64,000 bases of DNA from Paenibacillus paridis (GCF_006345825.1 NZ_VCIX01000092.1:1860001-1924000), one strand, 5' to 3'. Shown: positions 41,696 to 51,120, numbered from the stretch's first letter. Numbers and translations: made by a program. Notes: generated by a model not told the origin, from the letters alone.

Positions 41696-43498
41696 TTATT
41701 CCCCCGCTTCCTTATCGTTTTGTTCGTGCTTCTCAAGCATGGATTGCAGCTTGGCTTCGTAAAGATCGAATAAATAAAACCTAGAATTCATAAACAATTC
41801 AACCATCGTCGGCGTCAGCAGTTTGGACAAAATCTGAAACATGCTGGTTCTAGCAATCCTCAAATCTCCATATGCCAATTCATATTTATGTTTTAATGTG
41901 GTTACAACCTCTTCAGTTACCTCGGACATCTCGCCCCGGAACAGAAACGTATGAAGCGGGAAGCGTCGTTTGGCTGGAAGCTCGAACTGGATCATAGCTG
42001 CAATGAGCTCAGCCGTGTGAAGGTTATGTTGAATATCCGGCAGCAATCGTGGTATCAGCTGATAATAATCTGTTGCCACATAATCGAATTGTTCGCTTGC
42101 CTCCTCCCCCTCGGTGCTTACACCATGGTATTGAAGAAGAAATCGTTTCAGAAAATCGCTGCTATCTGCATGGACGTTCCAATTGCAATCCGCTGCAAAA
42201 AAGGCAGGATAGCGAGAGGTTTCAAATAACCCGTACGGACTGCCTAACGAAAATGGAGCCGACCAATTCGTATTAATGATGCCGCTAAGCTGTTCCGATT
42301 GCGCGAGCTCTACCCAATCCAGCACATTTTTGATACGGTTCTGAATGACCGGATAATTCTGGTCGCCTTGATCGTCCCAACAGCGAACTGCTGAAGCTCC
42401 GATTACTGCAACGCCAGCGCTGCGAAGCTTCCGAATAATATCCTTCGCATCCGCCTTCATGCGGTAGCCGCCATAAATCCAAACGACAACGATGACTCTT
42501 TTATCAAGCTGGGCAATTTCATCTTCAGCAGCATGGGCAAGCATGTCATGCCAAATCATCGGTTTCTTGCCAAGCGAGCAAGCCTTGTCGATTAAGCGAT
42601 TTACGAACCGGACAAACGATAATTCCCTGCTTAAGCCGGAAGCTAAGCAATCTTCACAGGTACCTAGGCTCCAAACTTCGTCACACCCTAAATGAAGATA
42701 TTCGCTATGCGGATGAAGCTCGGCGATTTCTTCCAGGATGCCTTCCATCATTTCAAAGGAGCCTGAACGATGCGGGCAAAGCTCCCCTACGTTGCTCGGT
42801 GTCTCCCGCAAGTCTATAAATTGCGGATGCTTCAATATATATTCCAAATGGCCAAAGGATTGCTGCTTCGGAATAATTTGAACAAAGTGCTCATGCGCCG
42901 TTTGCAGCAGCTGCTTATGATGTTCATCCGAAAATACCAGCTCGGAATGACGCAAAAATGAAAGTTTGCGGAACGGAAGCTTGTCTTCATACTCAACAAC
43001 TAGCGTATTGATCTTATAGCTGGCAAGCTCTGCAATATATTCGAGCATATGCTCGAAAGTCGGGTATACGGTTCGCAAATCAAGATAGTCACTGCGAAGC
43101 TGTAAATCCGCCCAATCCACAATCGTCAATGCCGGCAAATGTCCATTGTAATTATGAAGCAGCTGCTCGATCGTTTTCATGCCATAAAACAATCCGCTTG
43201 CCGTAAGAGCATAAATTTCAAGACTTCCTTCGTTAATAATGAGAACATAGCCGTCCTGCTTGCCTTTAATCCGGTTCAGCATCTCAAGGTTAAGCGGCAA
43301 GCCGACGGTATGAAGCGCATACACATCCGATCCTTGAATAAACGGAGTCACCTGCCCAAAGATACACTGCCCCAGCATATACAAACGATTGTCCGCTACC
43401 GGGGTATGAATGACAACATCCACATTCGAAAAGTCGGAGGCCAATCGATGGCCGTTCCTTTGTACGAATTGCGGTTGAGGAATGAGATTAAGCTTCAT
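41696..43498 (-). CDS. Glycoside hydrolase family 20 beta-N-acetylhexosaminidase, cytosolic
   Basis: The 600-residue enzyme has an N-terminal GH20b-like domain (residues about 1-125) and the GH20 barrel with the catalytic pair Asp273-Glu274 in LHLGCDEVW. There is no signal peptide, so it should cleave imported N-acetylglucosamine-containing oligosaccharides in the cytosol. The start MKLNLIPQP is backed by AAAGGAGATATAAA; the longer frame would overlap the SIS gene deeply. It is the second gene of SIS-GH20-GNAT and is controlled by the ATCGAT-type operator at 44313. Confidence 0.9.
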   Translation of the reverse strand: MKLNLIPQPQFVQRNGHRLASDFSNVDVVIHTPVADNRLYMLGQCIFGQVTPFIQGSDVYALHTVGLPLNLEMLNRIKGKQDGYVLIINEGSLEIYALTASGLFYGMKTIEQLLHNYNGHLPALTIVDWADLQLRSDYLDLRTVYPTFEHMLEYIAELASYKINTLVVEYEDKLPFRKLSFLRHSELVFSDEHHKQLLQTAHEHFVQIIPKQQSFGHLEYILKHPQFIDLRETPSNVGELCPHRSGSFEMMEGILEEIAELHPHSEYLHLGCDEVWSLGTCEDCLASGLSRELSFVRFVNRLIDKACSLGKKPMIWHDMLAHAAEDEIAQLDKRVIVVVWIYGGYRMKADAKDIIRKLRSAGVAVIGASAVRCWDDQGDQNYPVIQNRIKNVLDWVELAQSEQLSGIINTNWSAPFSLGSPYGLFETSRYPAFFAADCNWNVHADSSDFLKRFLLQYHGVSTEGEEASEQFDYVATDYYQLIPRLLPDIQHNLHTAELIAAMIQFELPAKRRFPLHTFLFRGEMSEVTEEVVTTLKHKYELAYGDLRIARTSMFQILSKLLTPTMVELFMNSRFYLFDLYEAKLQSMLEKHEQNDKEAGE

Positions 43499-43526
43499 TT
43501 TATATCTCCTTTGCCCATAACGAATC

Positions 43527-44291
43527 TTATAGCCAGCGCACTCTGCCTTTGAAGCGTTGGATGAATTGATTGTTCCACTCGTCCCCGCCCGGCGCATTGC
43601 CGCTTCGCCATACCGGAGCTTGAACGCCCATCTCCCCTAAGTAGGCAGCCGTCGTCATCATTAGTGAATTGAGCAAAAACGCATTGGCGAACGTTGAGGT
43701 AGATCCCATTTTCGGTTCAATGCCATCGATTTCAAGGGCCGCATCCCCCGGCTTCACCTTGCTGTCCAAATAGTAGTCGCAGACTTCATATAGATTCAGC
43801 TGTGAAGGATGGCGGGCGATATGGCCGGATGGTGTCGCCTGTGCATGGCCGACTGAGGTTACTGCAATCGTCGTCACCCCTCTCGCCTTCGCTTCTTGCG
43901 CTGCATCTATACAGGCGGTATTGATTCCATAAGCATTCGCAATAATTAAAATATCGCCTTCTTTAAGATTATTGTCGGCAATGACGATTTTCCCATACCC
44001 TGGTGTCCTTTCAATAGCCATGGAACGAAGCGCACCATTGGAGATCATCGTACCTTCATCCAAAATCGCGCTAATGTGCATCAAGCCTCCTGCTCGAAAG
44101 AAGACCTCCGTTGCGTTCATATTGGAATGTCCTCCTGGTCCATATAAATAGATCAGCTTATCCTCCGCAATATGGCCTGCCAGCAGCTTGGCGACGCTCT
44201 GTAATCTCTCCGGCGGCTCACTCTTGATTTCCGTAAAAAGCTCTATAATCTTATCCATATAAGCTGACATAATATCCGAATTCGCATTCAT
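43527..44291 (-). CDS. SIS-domain protein, UPF0309 type
   Basis: The 254-residue phosphosugar-binding protein has SIS features: KLIYLYGPGGHSNMNATEVFFRAGG, LIIANAYGINTACIDAA and TTIAVTSVGHAQ. UPF0309 members are related to sugar isomerase and transcription-factor SIS domains; an active-site assignment is not established. TTAGGAGGTTTCATTC precedes the ATG. A perfect TATAGAAATCGATTTCTATA palindrome lies 22 bases upstream. As the first gene of the operon with GH20 and GNAT it probably handles an amino-sugar phosphate. Confidence 0.85.
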   Translation of the reverse strand: MNANSDIMSAYMDKIIELFTEIKSEPPERLQSVAKLLAGHIAEDKLIYLYGPGGHSNMNATEVFFRAGGLMHISAILDEGTMISNGALRSMAIERTPGYGKIVIADNNLKEGDILIIANAYGINTACIDAAQEAKARGVTTIAVTSVGHAQATPSGHIARHPSQLNLYEVCDYYLDSKVKPGDAALEIDGIEPKMGSTSTFANAFLLNSLMMTTAAYLGEMGVQAPVWRSGNAPGGDEWNNQFIQRFKGRVRWL

Positions 44292-44312
44292 GAATGAAAC
44301 CTCCTAATCGAG

Positions 44313-44332
44313 TATAGAAATCGATTTCTATA
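44313..44332. promoter_or_regulatory. Operator of the nag LacI regulator, SIS/GH20 operon copy
   Basis: TATAGAAATCGATTTCTATA is a perfect 20-base palindrome 22 bases upstream of the SIS gene. It shares the AGAAATCGATTTCT core with the copy before nagA. Confidence 0.8.
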
Positions 44333-44521
44333 AAACACTTTAAAACTGATGTATGCATAACGACAATACCAAACATATGCTGAAAAGTAAATGCTAAATT
44401 GCTGCTAAAATAGCGGTTACATTTTAAATTCGAACTTAAAACTGCTCAATTTTACACTTACTATCCCATAAAATAAGCAGAAACATCAAAGAAACAATTA
44501 ATGATTCTGCTTAAATAACTA

Positions 44522-45574
44522 TTATTTTCGGGCAGTAGTGGATTCCCTGATTACCAATTTCGGCTCTAATTGCATGGATACATGGGCAAGCGAATTTTGC
44601 TTCTGGGGAACAATGTTTTTGAAGAGTAAATCAGCTGATAAATGCCCTAGGTCAAAGGTGCTTTGGTCGATCGTCGTAATGCTCGGCGTTGTCATTTCAG
44701 TAAATGGAATATTGTCAAAACCAACAACAGCCATATCTTCCGGTACTGAAATGCGTTTTTCTTGCAAACGCCTAATTAATCCGATCGCGGCCATATCATT
44801 AATGCAAAAAACTGCGGTAGGCGGTGTTGGCAGCGACAAGAAATAATCTGCTGCTCGTTTCCCAATCATAAAATCATAACGCTCGTCATCGTCATTTTCA
44901 TGGGATTCCACATAGATATAGTCCTCATTAATCGAAATTCCGTTTTCCAATAAGGTTAGCTTATAGCCGGCAAGCAGCTTCTTTCTGCTCATTCTAAGCA
45001 GCGGCGCTGTCACGAAACCGATGTTGCTGTGTCCGCATTCAATCAAATGCTCAGTCGCCAGACTGGCCCCAGCCGTGAAATTAAATCCCGTCCGGTTGCA
45101 TTCTGCTTTAACATCCTGCTCCATCGCTACCACCGCGACATTTTTATCGATGATCTGCCTTAATACCTCGCCGCTGTCATCAATGGAAGCAATGAGTATT
45201 CCCTTCACTTGCTTTTGCAGCAGCAAATTCACGTTTTTCTCTTCAACCTTTACGTCCCGGTAAGAGTTGCACAAAATAATTTGTGAATCGTATTTCAGCG
45301 CAACATCCTGTATTCCCCTCAGCAGCGTACTATAGTAATTAGACATATTGGGGATGACTACTCCGATATCATGATTTTGATCTGTCTTTAGATTTTTGCC
45401 AATCAAGTTCGGAATATATTTCAAAACCTTTGCTGCATGTAAAATCTTCTTTTTTGTCTCCTCGCTTACGGGGTAGTTACTATTGCTAAGCACCCTAGAT
45501 ACTGTAGCTGGAGAAACGCCGCAAAACTTTGCAATGTCATAAATAGTCGTCTTTTTAACCACTAATTTCCCCAT
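44522..45574 (-). CDS. LacI-family repressor of the N-acetylglucosamine regulon
   Basis: The 350-residue regulator begins with a LacI HTH (TTIYDIAKFCGVSPATVSRVLSN) and hinge, then a periplasmic-binding-like effector domain (DIGVVIPNMSNYYSTLLRGI, VVGFDNIPFTEMTTPSITTIDQ). It would bind an amino sugar or amino-sugar phosphate. AGGTAGAGAGCGC precedes the ATG. It is divergent from nagA and separated from the SIS/GH20/GNAT operon by 230 bases. Palindromes of the same type before all three transcription units point to it as their common repressor. Confidence 0.9.
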   Translation of the reverse strand: MGKLVVKKTTIYDIAKFCGVSPATVSRVLSNSNYPVSEETKKKILHAAKVLKYIPNLIGKNLKTDQNHDIGVVIPNMSNYYSTLLRGIQDVALKYDSQIILCNSYRDVKVEEKNVNLLLQKQVKGILIASIDDSGEVLRQIIDKNVAVVAMEQDVKAECNRTGFNFTAGASLATEHLIECGHSNIGFVTAPLLRMSRKKLLAGYKLTLLENGISINEDYIYVESHENDDDERYDFMIGKRAADYFLSLPTPPTAVFCINDMAAIGLIRRLQEKRISVPEDMAVVGFDNIPFTEMTTPSITTIDQSTFDLGHLSADLLFKNIVPQKQNSLAHVSMQLEPKLVIRESTTARK

Positions 45575-45620
45575 GCGCTCTCTACCTTCTTCTAAGATTA
45601 GCTGATACAGCCAGATTCTG

Positions 45621-45632
45621 TTTCTATAGAAA
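45621..45632. promoter_or_regulatory. Palindrome in the leader of the LacI-type nag regulator
   Basis: TTTCTATAGAAA is a perfect palindrome between the regulator's promoter and its start. Half of it matches the outer part of the 44313 operator, so autoregulation is possible. Confidence 0.45.
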
Positions 45633-45655
45633 TATGAATATTTGTTTCTATTTCG

Positions 45656-45683
45656 AGTATACTATTCTTTACTAAAAAGTCAA
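45656..45683 (-). promoter_or_regulatory. Promoter of the LacI-type nag regulator
   Basis: On the minus strand TTGACT and TATACT are 16 bases apart, about 85 bases before the start codon. Confidence 0.6.
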
Positions 45684-45701
45684 TTTACGATATCACAAAC
45701 T

Positions 45702-45717
45702 TTGTAAACGCTTTAAA
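45702..45717. promoter_or_regulatory. cre-like site between nag regulator and nagA
   Basis: TTGTAAACGCTTTAAA matches the cre consensus WTGNNARCGNWWWCAW with one mismatch, upstream of the nagA promoter. Confidence 0.6.
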
Positions 45718-45753
45718 CTAACATAAATAGTCAGTTTTTTTCATTGAAATTTC

Positions 45754-45782
45754 TTGACAGTGACTGTTTTCTATAGTTTAAT
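45754..45782 (+). promoter_or_regulatory. Promoter of the nagA operon
   Basis: A perfect TTGACA is followed 17 bases later by TTTAAT. Transcription would start near 45790, about 40 bases before the operator at 45830. Confidence 0.65.
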
Positions 45783-45829
45783 CCTAATTAACAGGTGCGG
45801 AGATGTATGCAAAACCAGAAACCTGTGAA

Positions 45830-45843
45830 AGAAATCGATTTCT
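45830..45843. promoter_or_regulatory. Operator of the nag LacI regulator, nagA copy
   Basis: AGAAATCGATTTCT is a perfect 14-base palindrome, between the nagA promoter and its start codon. Confidence 0.8.
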
Positions 45844-45878
45844 ATAACCAACTAACAGTGAAAGAAGATGACATCAGC

Positions 45879-47087
45879 ATGAGGTATCTCATTACGAATG
45901 CTCAGGTTGTAACTCCTGCAGGAATTATGGAACGAGGATGTGTTGCAGTCAGCGATCAGCGGATTACAGGCATTTATGAGCATACCGCTGCTGCAGACTT
46001 CAGCGACTATACAATGATTGATGCAAATGGCCTTTACGTTTCCCCTGGATTTATCGACATTCATGTTCATGGTGGCGGCGGATATGAATTTAATCGTTCC
46101 ACGCCGGATATGATTCGCGAAATTTGTGTTGCCCATGCTCGGTACGGAACAACGTCGATTTTGCCGACAACACTGGCAGCGCCACTCTCAGAGCTGTATG
46201 AAACCATACATGCCGTCAGAATAGCGAAGCCTCTCGTTGAAGAATGCAACATCTTAGGCATTCATCTGGAAGGCCCCTACTTTGCCCAATCTCAGCGCGG
46301 CGCACAAAATCCCGACCATATTCTAAATCCGCTAAAAGAGACCTACATGGGCCTGCTTGACCAATGGGACCAAATTATTATGATGGGCGCGGCTCCCGAG
46401 CTCCCTGGTGGATTAGAACTGGGTCTTGAGCTGCAAAAGCGTGGAATTATCGCCTCCATCGCCCATTCCGATGCCACCTTTGATGAAATTACGGAAGCTG
46501 TCGAACACGGCTATTCCGATGTAACCCATATTTATTCCGGCTGTTCTATGGTACACCGAGTGAATGGCTATCGCATTGGCGGTGTCGTTGAGGCCGGTTT
46601 GCTGCTGGATGACTTAACTGTCCAAGTCATTGCCGATGGCAAGCACCTTCCAGCAGAGCTGCTGCGCCTCATTTACAAAAACAAAGGCGCTGACAAAATT
46701 TCGCTTATTACCGACGCTCTCTTTGCTGCCGCTTCCGATTATAAGGAAGGAGATCTTGTCGCCCAGAAGAATGGCATGCAAACAGTACTTGAAGACGGTG
46801 TTATGAAGCTGCTGGACCGGCAAGCCTTCGCCGGAAGCGTGGCGACCACCAACCAGCTTGTTCGCAATATGGTTACACTGGCTGGCGCTCCACTCTGCGA
46901 CGCTGTGAAAATGGCTGCGCTGACTCCTGCTACCCTCCTTGGCATTCATGATCATAAAGGCAAATTGGAATTGGGCTACGATGCAGATCTCGTGCTTTTC
47001 GACCCAGATATCGATATCAAAATGACGATGGTAATGGGGAAAATCATCTTTAAGGATGACGAAGTCCAGACAAGTCACATGAAATAG
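45879..47087 (+). CDS. nagA: N-acetylglucosamine-6-phosphate deacetylase
   Basis: The 402-residue enzyme removes the acetyl group from N-acetylglucosamine 6-phosphate. Metal-site motifs are IHVHGGGG (61-68), Glu131 in HLEGPYF, SIAHSDATFDEI and THIYSGCS; the final Asp is in LITDALFAA. Length matches Bacillus NagA (about 396). The start MRYLITNAQVV was chosen because the longer frame would place the operator inside the coding region; the ribosome site (AAGAAGATG) is weak. The next gene, nagB, follows after 11 bases. Confidence 0.93.
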   Translation: MRYLITNAQVVTPAGIMERGCVAVSDQRITGIYEHTAAADFSDYTMIDANGLYVSPGFIDIHVHGGGGYEFNRSTPDMIREICVAHARYGTTSILPTTLAAPLSELYETIHAVRIAKPLVEECNILGIHLEGPYFAQSQRGAQNPDHILNPLKETYMGLLDQWDQIIMMGAAPELPGGLELGLELQKRGIIASIAHSDATFDEITEAVEHGYSDVTHIYSGCSMVHRVNGYRIGGVVEAGLLLDDLTVQVIADGKHLPAELLRLIYKNKGADKISLITDALFAAASDYKEGDLVAQKNGMQTVLEDGVMKLLDRQAFAGSVATTNQLVRNMVTLAGAPLCDAVKMAALTPATLLGIHDHKGKLELGYDADLVLFDPDIDIKMTMVMGKIIFKDDEVQTSHMK

Positions 47088-47098
47088 GAGACAAGAAA

Positions 47099-47845
47099 AT
47101 GACAATCACAATATCAAAACATGCAAGAGAACTCGGAGAACAAGCCGCAGGCAAAGCTAGCGAGATTTTATTATCCGCTATTCGCAGCTGCGGCAAAGCC
47201 CGACTAATGCTGGCCACCGGACAATCTCATTTTGAATTTTACGAGGCTTTGCTCGCCATGGATATCCCTTGGGACAAGGTCGAGATTTTCCATTTAGATG
47301 AATACATCGGCATTCCCGCTTCCCACAAAGCTAGCTTCCGAAATTATTTAGTTACAAGGTTTACTAGTAAAATCAATCCGTCCGCTGTCCATCTCATTGA
47401 CGCTGACCAAGACCCCTCACTAGTTATTGCATCGCTTACGGAGAAGCTTTCGGAAGCGCCTATCGATTTAGGAATCGTTGGTATTGGAGATAATGGTCAT
47501 ATTGCATTTAATGATCCTCCAGCTGACTTTGATACGAAGGAATTGTACCAGGTCGTCGAATTGGATGAGCGCTGCAGGACGCAGCAAGTAAACGAGGGCT
47601 GGTTCCCCAGCTTCGAAGATGTGCCGAAAACGGCAATAACCGCTACCGTCGCTCTGATCATGTCTTGCAAAGCTATTGTTTCAGTGGTTCCCCATAAGGC
47701 CAAAGCAGCTGCTGTCAAAGAAACGCTGGAGGCAGCAGAAATCACAAATCTGATGCCTGCTACCATGCTTCGCAAGCATGAACAATGGTTCTTATATTTA
47801 GATGAGGAGTCTGCTTCACTGCTGAATCGAGACATTTACGTGTAG
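47099..47845 (+). CDS. nagB: Glucosamine-6-phosphate deaminase
   Basis: The 248-residue enzyme converts glucosamine 6-phosphate to fructose 6-phosphate and ammonia. It has the sugar-phosphate isomerase fold with HLDEYIGIP, and the signature GIGDNGHIAFNDPPADF carrying the catalytic Asp and His. TAGGAGACAAGAAA precedes the ATG. Together with nagA it feeds amino sugars into glycolysis. The ABC importer genes follow after about 80 bases containing a further operator copy. Confidence 0.93.
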   Translation: MTITISKHARELGEQAAGKASEILLSAIRSCGKARLMLATGQSHFEFYEALLAMDIPWDKVEIFHLDEYIGIPASHKASFRNYLVTRFTSKINPSAVHLIDADQDPSLVIASLTEKLSEAPIDLGIVGIGDNGHIAFNDPPADFDTKELYQVVELDERCRTQQVNEGWFPSFEDVPKTAITATVALIMSCKAIVSVVPHKAKAAAVKETLEAAEITNLMPATMLRKHEQWFLYLDEESASLLNRDIYV

Positions 47846-47882
47846 AGGTGCAATTTTTCCGCTAAGCACGCTTTGCCTGATG

Positions 47883-47896
47883 CTAAATCGATTTCT
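47883..47896. promoter_or_regulatory. Operator copy upstream of the sugar ABC permease genes
   Basis: CTAAATCGATTTCT differs from AGAAATCGATTTCT at the first two positions. It lies in the gap between nagB and the permease gene. No clear internal promoter was found. Confidence 0.55.
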
Positions 47897-47928
47897 GCTG
47901 ATCTGAAACGAGTCGAGGTGACCTAATC

Positions 47929-48834
47929 ATGGAGCCAAAGAGATCTCTCAAATTCAAAGAAAATGTTGCTGCCTATTTGTTTTTATTGCCTAGTCTTTTG
48001 GGCTTTGCTTTCTTCATCGTGTTTCCCATTATCGGCTCCCTCCTGCTGAGCTTTACGGAGTGGAATTTCCTCACCGGCTTTAAAGGAATCAAGTTCGCAG
48101 GACTGGACAACTTCACCTTTTTATTATCCGGCAAGGACGAGTGGTTCACCAAATCGATGCTCAATACCATTTTATTCGCGCTCGTTACCGTTCCTGTTGG
48201 ATTAACGCTCGGTTTGTTGGTTGGCGTTATGATCAATAAATACGTCTATGCGTCAAAATTGTTCAGAGTCGTCGTTTTCATTCCTTATATCTCTAGCGTT
48301 GTCGCTTCAGCTGTCGTATGGATGGTTGTCTTTCAGCCTTCCTATGGTCCGATCAACAGCTTTCTGATGTCCATTGGCATTGATAATCCTCCCAAATGGT
48401 TCACGGATATGAAATGGGCTTTCCCAACCGTCATGGCGTTTCATATCTGGCAAACCCTTGGCTACAACGTCATTGTGTTTATGGCCGGACTGAAGGGTAT
48501 TCCAAATGAGCTCTACGAGGCAGCGACCATTGATGGTGCTAACGAGGCTAAAAAATTCCGTCATATTACCATTCCCATGATCTCGCCAATGACCTTCTTT
48601 CTTGCCACGATGGGCATCATCGGCTCCTTTAAGGTTTTCGACTCCATCCGCATTTTGACCAAAGGCGGTCCAGGCAATGAAACGACGAATATTGCCTATT
48701 ACATCTATCGTGAGGCTTTCAGCTTCTACAATATGGGTACTGCGAATGCCGCAGCATGGCTGATGTTCATCATTATCTTTATCATCACAATGATTCAAGT
48801 GCGTCAGCAAAATAAATGGGTCATATACGATTGA
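47929..48834 (+). CDS. Carbohydrate ABC transporter permease, UgpA/MalF type
   Basis: The 301-residue protein has six membrane segments and the coupling motif in ELYEAATIDGANEAKKFRHITIPMI (EAA loop). It forms the channel together with the next gene's product. GTCGAGGTGACCTAATC before the ATG holds the ribosome site. It follows nagAB in the same direction; the downstream permease and binding-protein genes complete the importer except for the ATPase, likely a shared MsmK-type protein encoded elsewhere. Confidence 0.92.
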   Translation: MEPKRSLKFKENVAAYLFLLPSLLGFAFFIVFPIIGSLLLSFTEWNFLTGFKGIKFAGLDNFTFLLSGKDEWFTKSMLNTILFALVTVPVGLTLGLLVGVMINKYVYASKLFRVVVFIPYISSVVASAVVWMVVFQPSYGPINSFLMSIGIDNPPKWFTDMKWAFPTVMAFHIWQTLGYNVIVFMAGLKGIPNELYEAATIDGANEAKKFRHITIPMISPMTFFLATMGIIGSFKVFDSIRILTKGGPGNETTNIAYYIYREAFSFYNMGTANAAAWLMFIIIFIITMIQVRQQNKWVIYD

Positions 48835-48843
48835 GGTGAGAAT

Positions 48844-49677
48844 ATGAGCGCTCGTATAAAAATCTCCAAGCTTTTGAACACATTGCTATTGGGACTTTTC
48901 ACGATTACGATGCTGTTCCCGCTTCTATGGATGCTTTCGGCGTCGTTTAAGTATGAGGTCGATGTTTTCAATTTTCCGATTGAGTGGATACCGCCTCGCT
49001 GGAATGCGTGGAATAACTATAAGGAAGTATGGTCATCCAACTATGATTTTCCGCTTTATTATTTGAATTCGATTAAAGTCTCGGTCTTCGTAACCGTAAC
49101 GCAGCTGCTAATTGCCACGATGGGAGCTTTTGCATTCGCAAAGCTGAATTTCAAGTTTAAGCAAGGGCTGTTTGCCTTGTTTCTTGCCACGATGATGATT
49201 CCCGATCAAGTAACCATCGTGCCAAAATTTATGTTGCTCACCTGGCTCGGGTTGATCGATACCCATGGCGGACTTGTTCTCATTCTCCTTTTCAGCGTAT
49301 ATGGCGTTTTTCTGCTAAGGCAATACATGATGTCGATACCCGATTCATTAATTGAAGCAGCCAAAATAGATGGCGCAGGATATACGAGAATCTTTATTCA
49401 AATCGTGATTCCGATCTCTAAGCCGGCCATCGCTACGCTCGCGATCCTTCGTTTTATATGGACTTGGGATGATTACCAGAATCCGCTCATTTTTCTTAAC
49501 AGCAAAGAGCTATTTACGCTTCAGCTTGGAATGTCGCAGTTTGCTTCACAATCAGGCACTTACTATTCCTTGCTGATGGCAGCCGCCGTTTGCGCCGTAG
49601 TTCCGCTGTTGCTGGTATTTATCGCAGGCCAAAAATTTATTGTTGAAGGTATCACCAGCGGTGCAGTTAAAGGATAA
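48844..49677 (+). CDS. Carbohydrate ABC transporter permease, UgpE/MalG type
   Basis: The 277-residue membrane protein has six segments and the EAA loop SLIEAAKIDGAGYTRIFIQIV, followed by the MalG-type C-terminal AGQKFIVEGITSGAVKG. Gene spacing to the upstream permease is nine bases; GAGGTGAGAAT precedes the ATG. With its partner it imports the sugar bound by the following lipoprotein. Confidence 0.92.
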   Translation: MSARIKISKLLNTLLLGLFTITMLFPLLWMLSASFKYEVDVFNFPIEWIPPRWNAWNNYKEVWSSNYDFPLYYLNSIKVSVFVTVTQLLIATMGAFAFAKLNFKFKQGLFALFLATMMIPDQVTIVPKFMLLTWLGLIDTHGGLVLILLFSVYGVFLLRQYMMSIPDSLIEAAKIDGAGYTRIFIQIVIPISKPAIATLAILRFIWTWDDYQNPLIFLNSKELFTLQLGMSQFASQSGTYYSLLMAAAVCAVVPLLLVFIAGQKFIVEGITSGAVKG

Positions 49678-49744
49678 CCTCGCACTGCATTCCGCTGTGC
49701 CATACATCGCTTTACGGTACATCATACAAAAGGGAAGAGGGAAA

Positions 49745-51097
49745 ATGATGACAAAGAAAAAATGGGTCTCGATGTTTGTTGTTTCAGGCGTACTAATTTC
49801 AACCTTATTGGCAGGCTGTTCAAGCGATTCGAAGAACTCTGGCTCAGCTACAAATGGGCCAACAGGGAAAGATCCGGTGGAGATCAGCTTCTTGACTTAC
49901 GATGGAACGAAAAACAAAGACGGGAAATATTTGAGGCAGCTTCAGGTCGATGCCTTTAATGAAGCCAACCCGGACATTAAGGTCAAGCTGGATCTGCAAT
50001 CTGAGAACGATTCGGTCGAATTTCTGAAGAAGCTAGATTTGATGTCGCTATCAGGAGCAAAATACGACGTTACTGCCCTTCCATCCTATAAGGATTATGC
50101 AGAGCGGGCATTAAAGGATTTATTTGCTCCGGTCGACGAGTATATTCAAGCCGAGGGCAAATCATTTGAGGATGTGTATCAATTCACTGCGGATGTGAAT
50201 GGCATGAACTACGGCCTTCCTTACAATTCTTCGATTTATTACGTCATTCTGAACAAGAAAATGCTCGATGAGGCCGGACTGCCTGTCCCTCCACTGGATT
50301 GGACTTGGGATGATTACAGCACTTATGCGAAAGCACTAACTAAAGGTGATGGTCCAAACAAGGTTTACGGCTCCTACATGCATACATGGGCTGAATACCG
50401 TAGAGAGGCATTGTTCGCAACGAAGCTGGACAACCCATATGTGAAAGACGACGGAACTTCCAACCTAGCTGATCCGGTCTTCAAAGAGTGGCTGCAATTC
50501 ATCCGTGATATGGAGCAAGTAGATGGCAGCCAAATCACTTATGCTGATGCGAAGTCTACGAATATGGCTTACCGCGATGTATTTTTTAATGGCAAAGCAG
50601 CAATGGTCTTCACCGGATCATGGATTGCAGCCGATATCATCAACACTGAGAAATTCCCGCATGATTTCACTACCGTATTTGCTATGATGCCAAGATGGAA
50701 AGACAGCCCAGAAGGCAGAACATCAGGCTCAAGCACCTATAATGCCATTAATAAATCTTCTGCGAACAAAGAAGCTGCTTATCAGTTTATGAAATTCATT
50801 TCCGGCGATGGCGCTAATATCGTCAACGAGTTCTCGACGATGATCGGAGCGGACAACACGGCAACGGTCAAAGCGATTGCCGCGGGTAATGAAGCCTTAA
50901 TCGACACAGACTCTATGCTAAATGTATGGAATCATCCGAAGCTTGCTCCGAATCCAATTACTAAATTCCCTGAATCCTTTGCCGTTCTAGAGGATATTTA
51001 CAACGTAGAAACAGAGAAATATATGGTAGGCGGTCAGGATCTGGATACAACGATCGATAAGCTGGTTAAACAGGCGGAAGCGGCACTTACCAAATAA
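49745..51097 (+). CDS. Sugar-binding lipoprotein of the amino-sugar ABC importer
   Basis: The 450-residue extracellular solute-binding protein (family 1) has a lipoprotein signal (MMTKKKWVSMFVVSGVL...LLAGC), an aromatic-rich ligand domain (GLPYNSSIYYVILNKKMLDEAGL, PPLDWTWDDYSTYAKAL) and GKAAMVFTGSWIAADI. The start follows AGAGGGAAA; a longer in-frame extension lies inside the permease gene's end and lacks a signal. Context (nagAB, GH20) suggests N-acetylglucosamine or chito-oligosaccharides, but a ligand cannot be read from sequence. Confidence 0.9.
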   Translation: MMTKKKWVSMFVVSGVLISTLLAGCSSDSKNSGSATNGPTGKDPVEISFLTYDGTKNKDGKYLRQLQVDAFNEANPDIKVKLDLQSENDSVEFLKKLDLMSLSGAKYDVTALPSYKDYAERALKDLFAPVDEYIQAEGKSFEDVYQFTADVNGMNYGLPYNSSIYYVILNKKMLDEAGLPVPPLDWTWDDYSTYAKALTKGDGPNKVYGSYMHTWAEYRREALFATKLDNPYVKDDGTSNLADPVFKEWLQFIRDMEQVDGSQITYADAKSTNMAYRDVFFNGKAAMVFTGSWIAADIINTEKFPHDFTTVFAMMPRWKDSPEGRTSGSSTYNAINKSSANKEAAYQFMKFISGDGANIVNEFSTMIGADNTATVKAIAAGNEALIDTDSMLNVWNHPKLAPNPITKFPESFAVLEDIYNVETEKYMVGGQDLDTTIDKLVKQAEAALTK

Positions 51098-51120
51098 GTT
51101 TTTTTAGTTTCAAAATTAAC

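Noticed and set aside
48307..48810. Antisense frame within the UgpA-type permease gene
   Set aside because: No ribosome site, composition typical of an antisense frame, and full overlap with a conserved permease.
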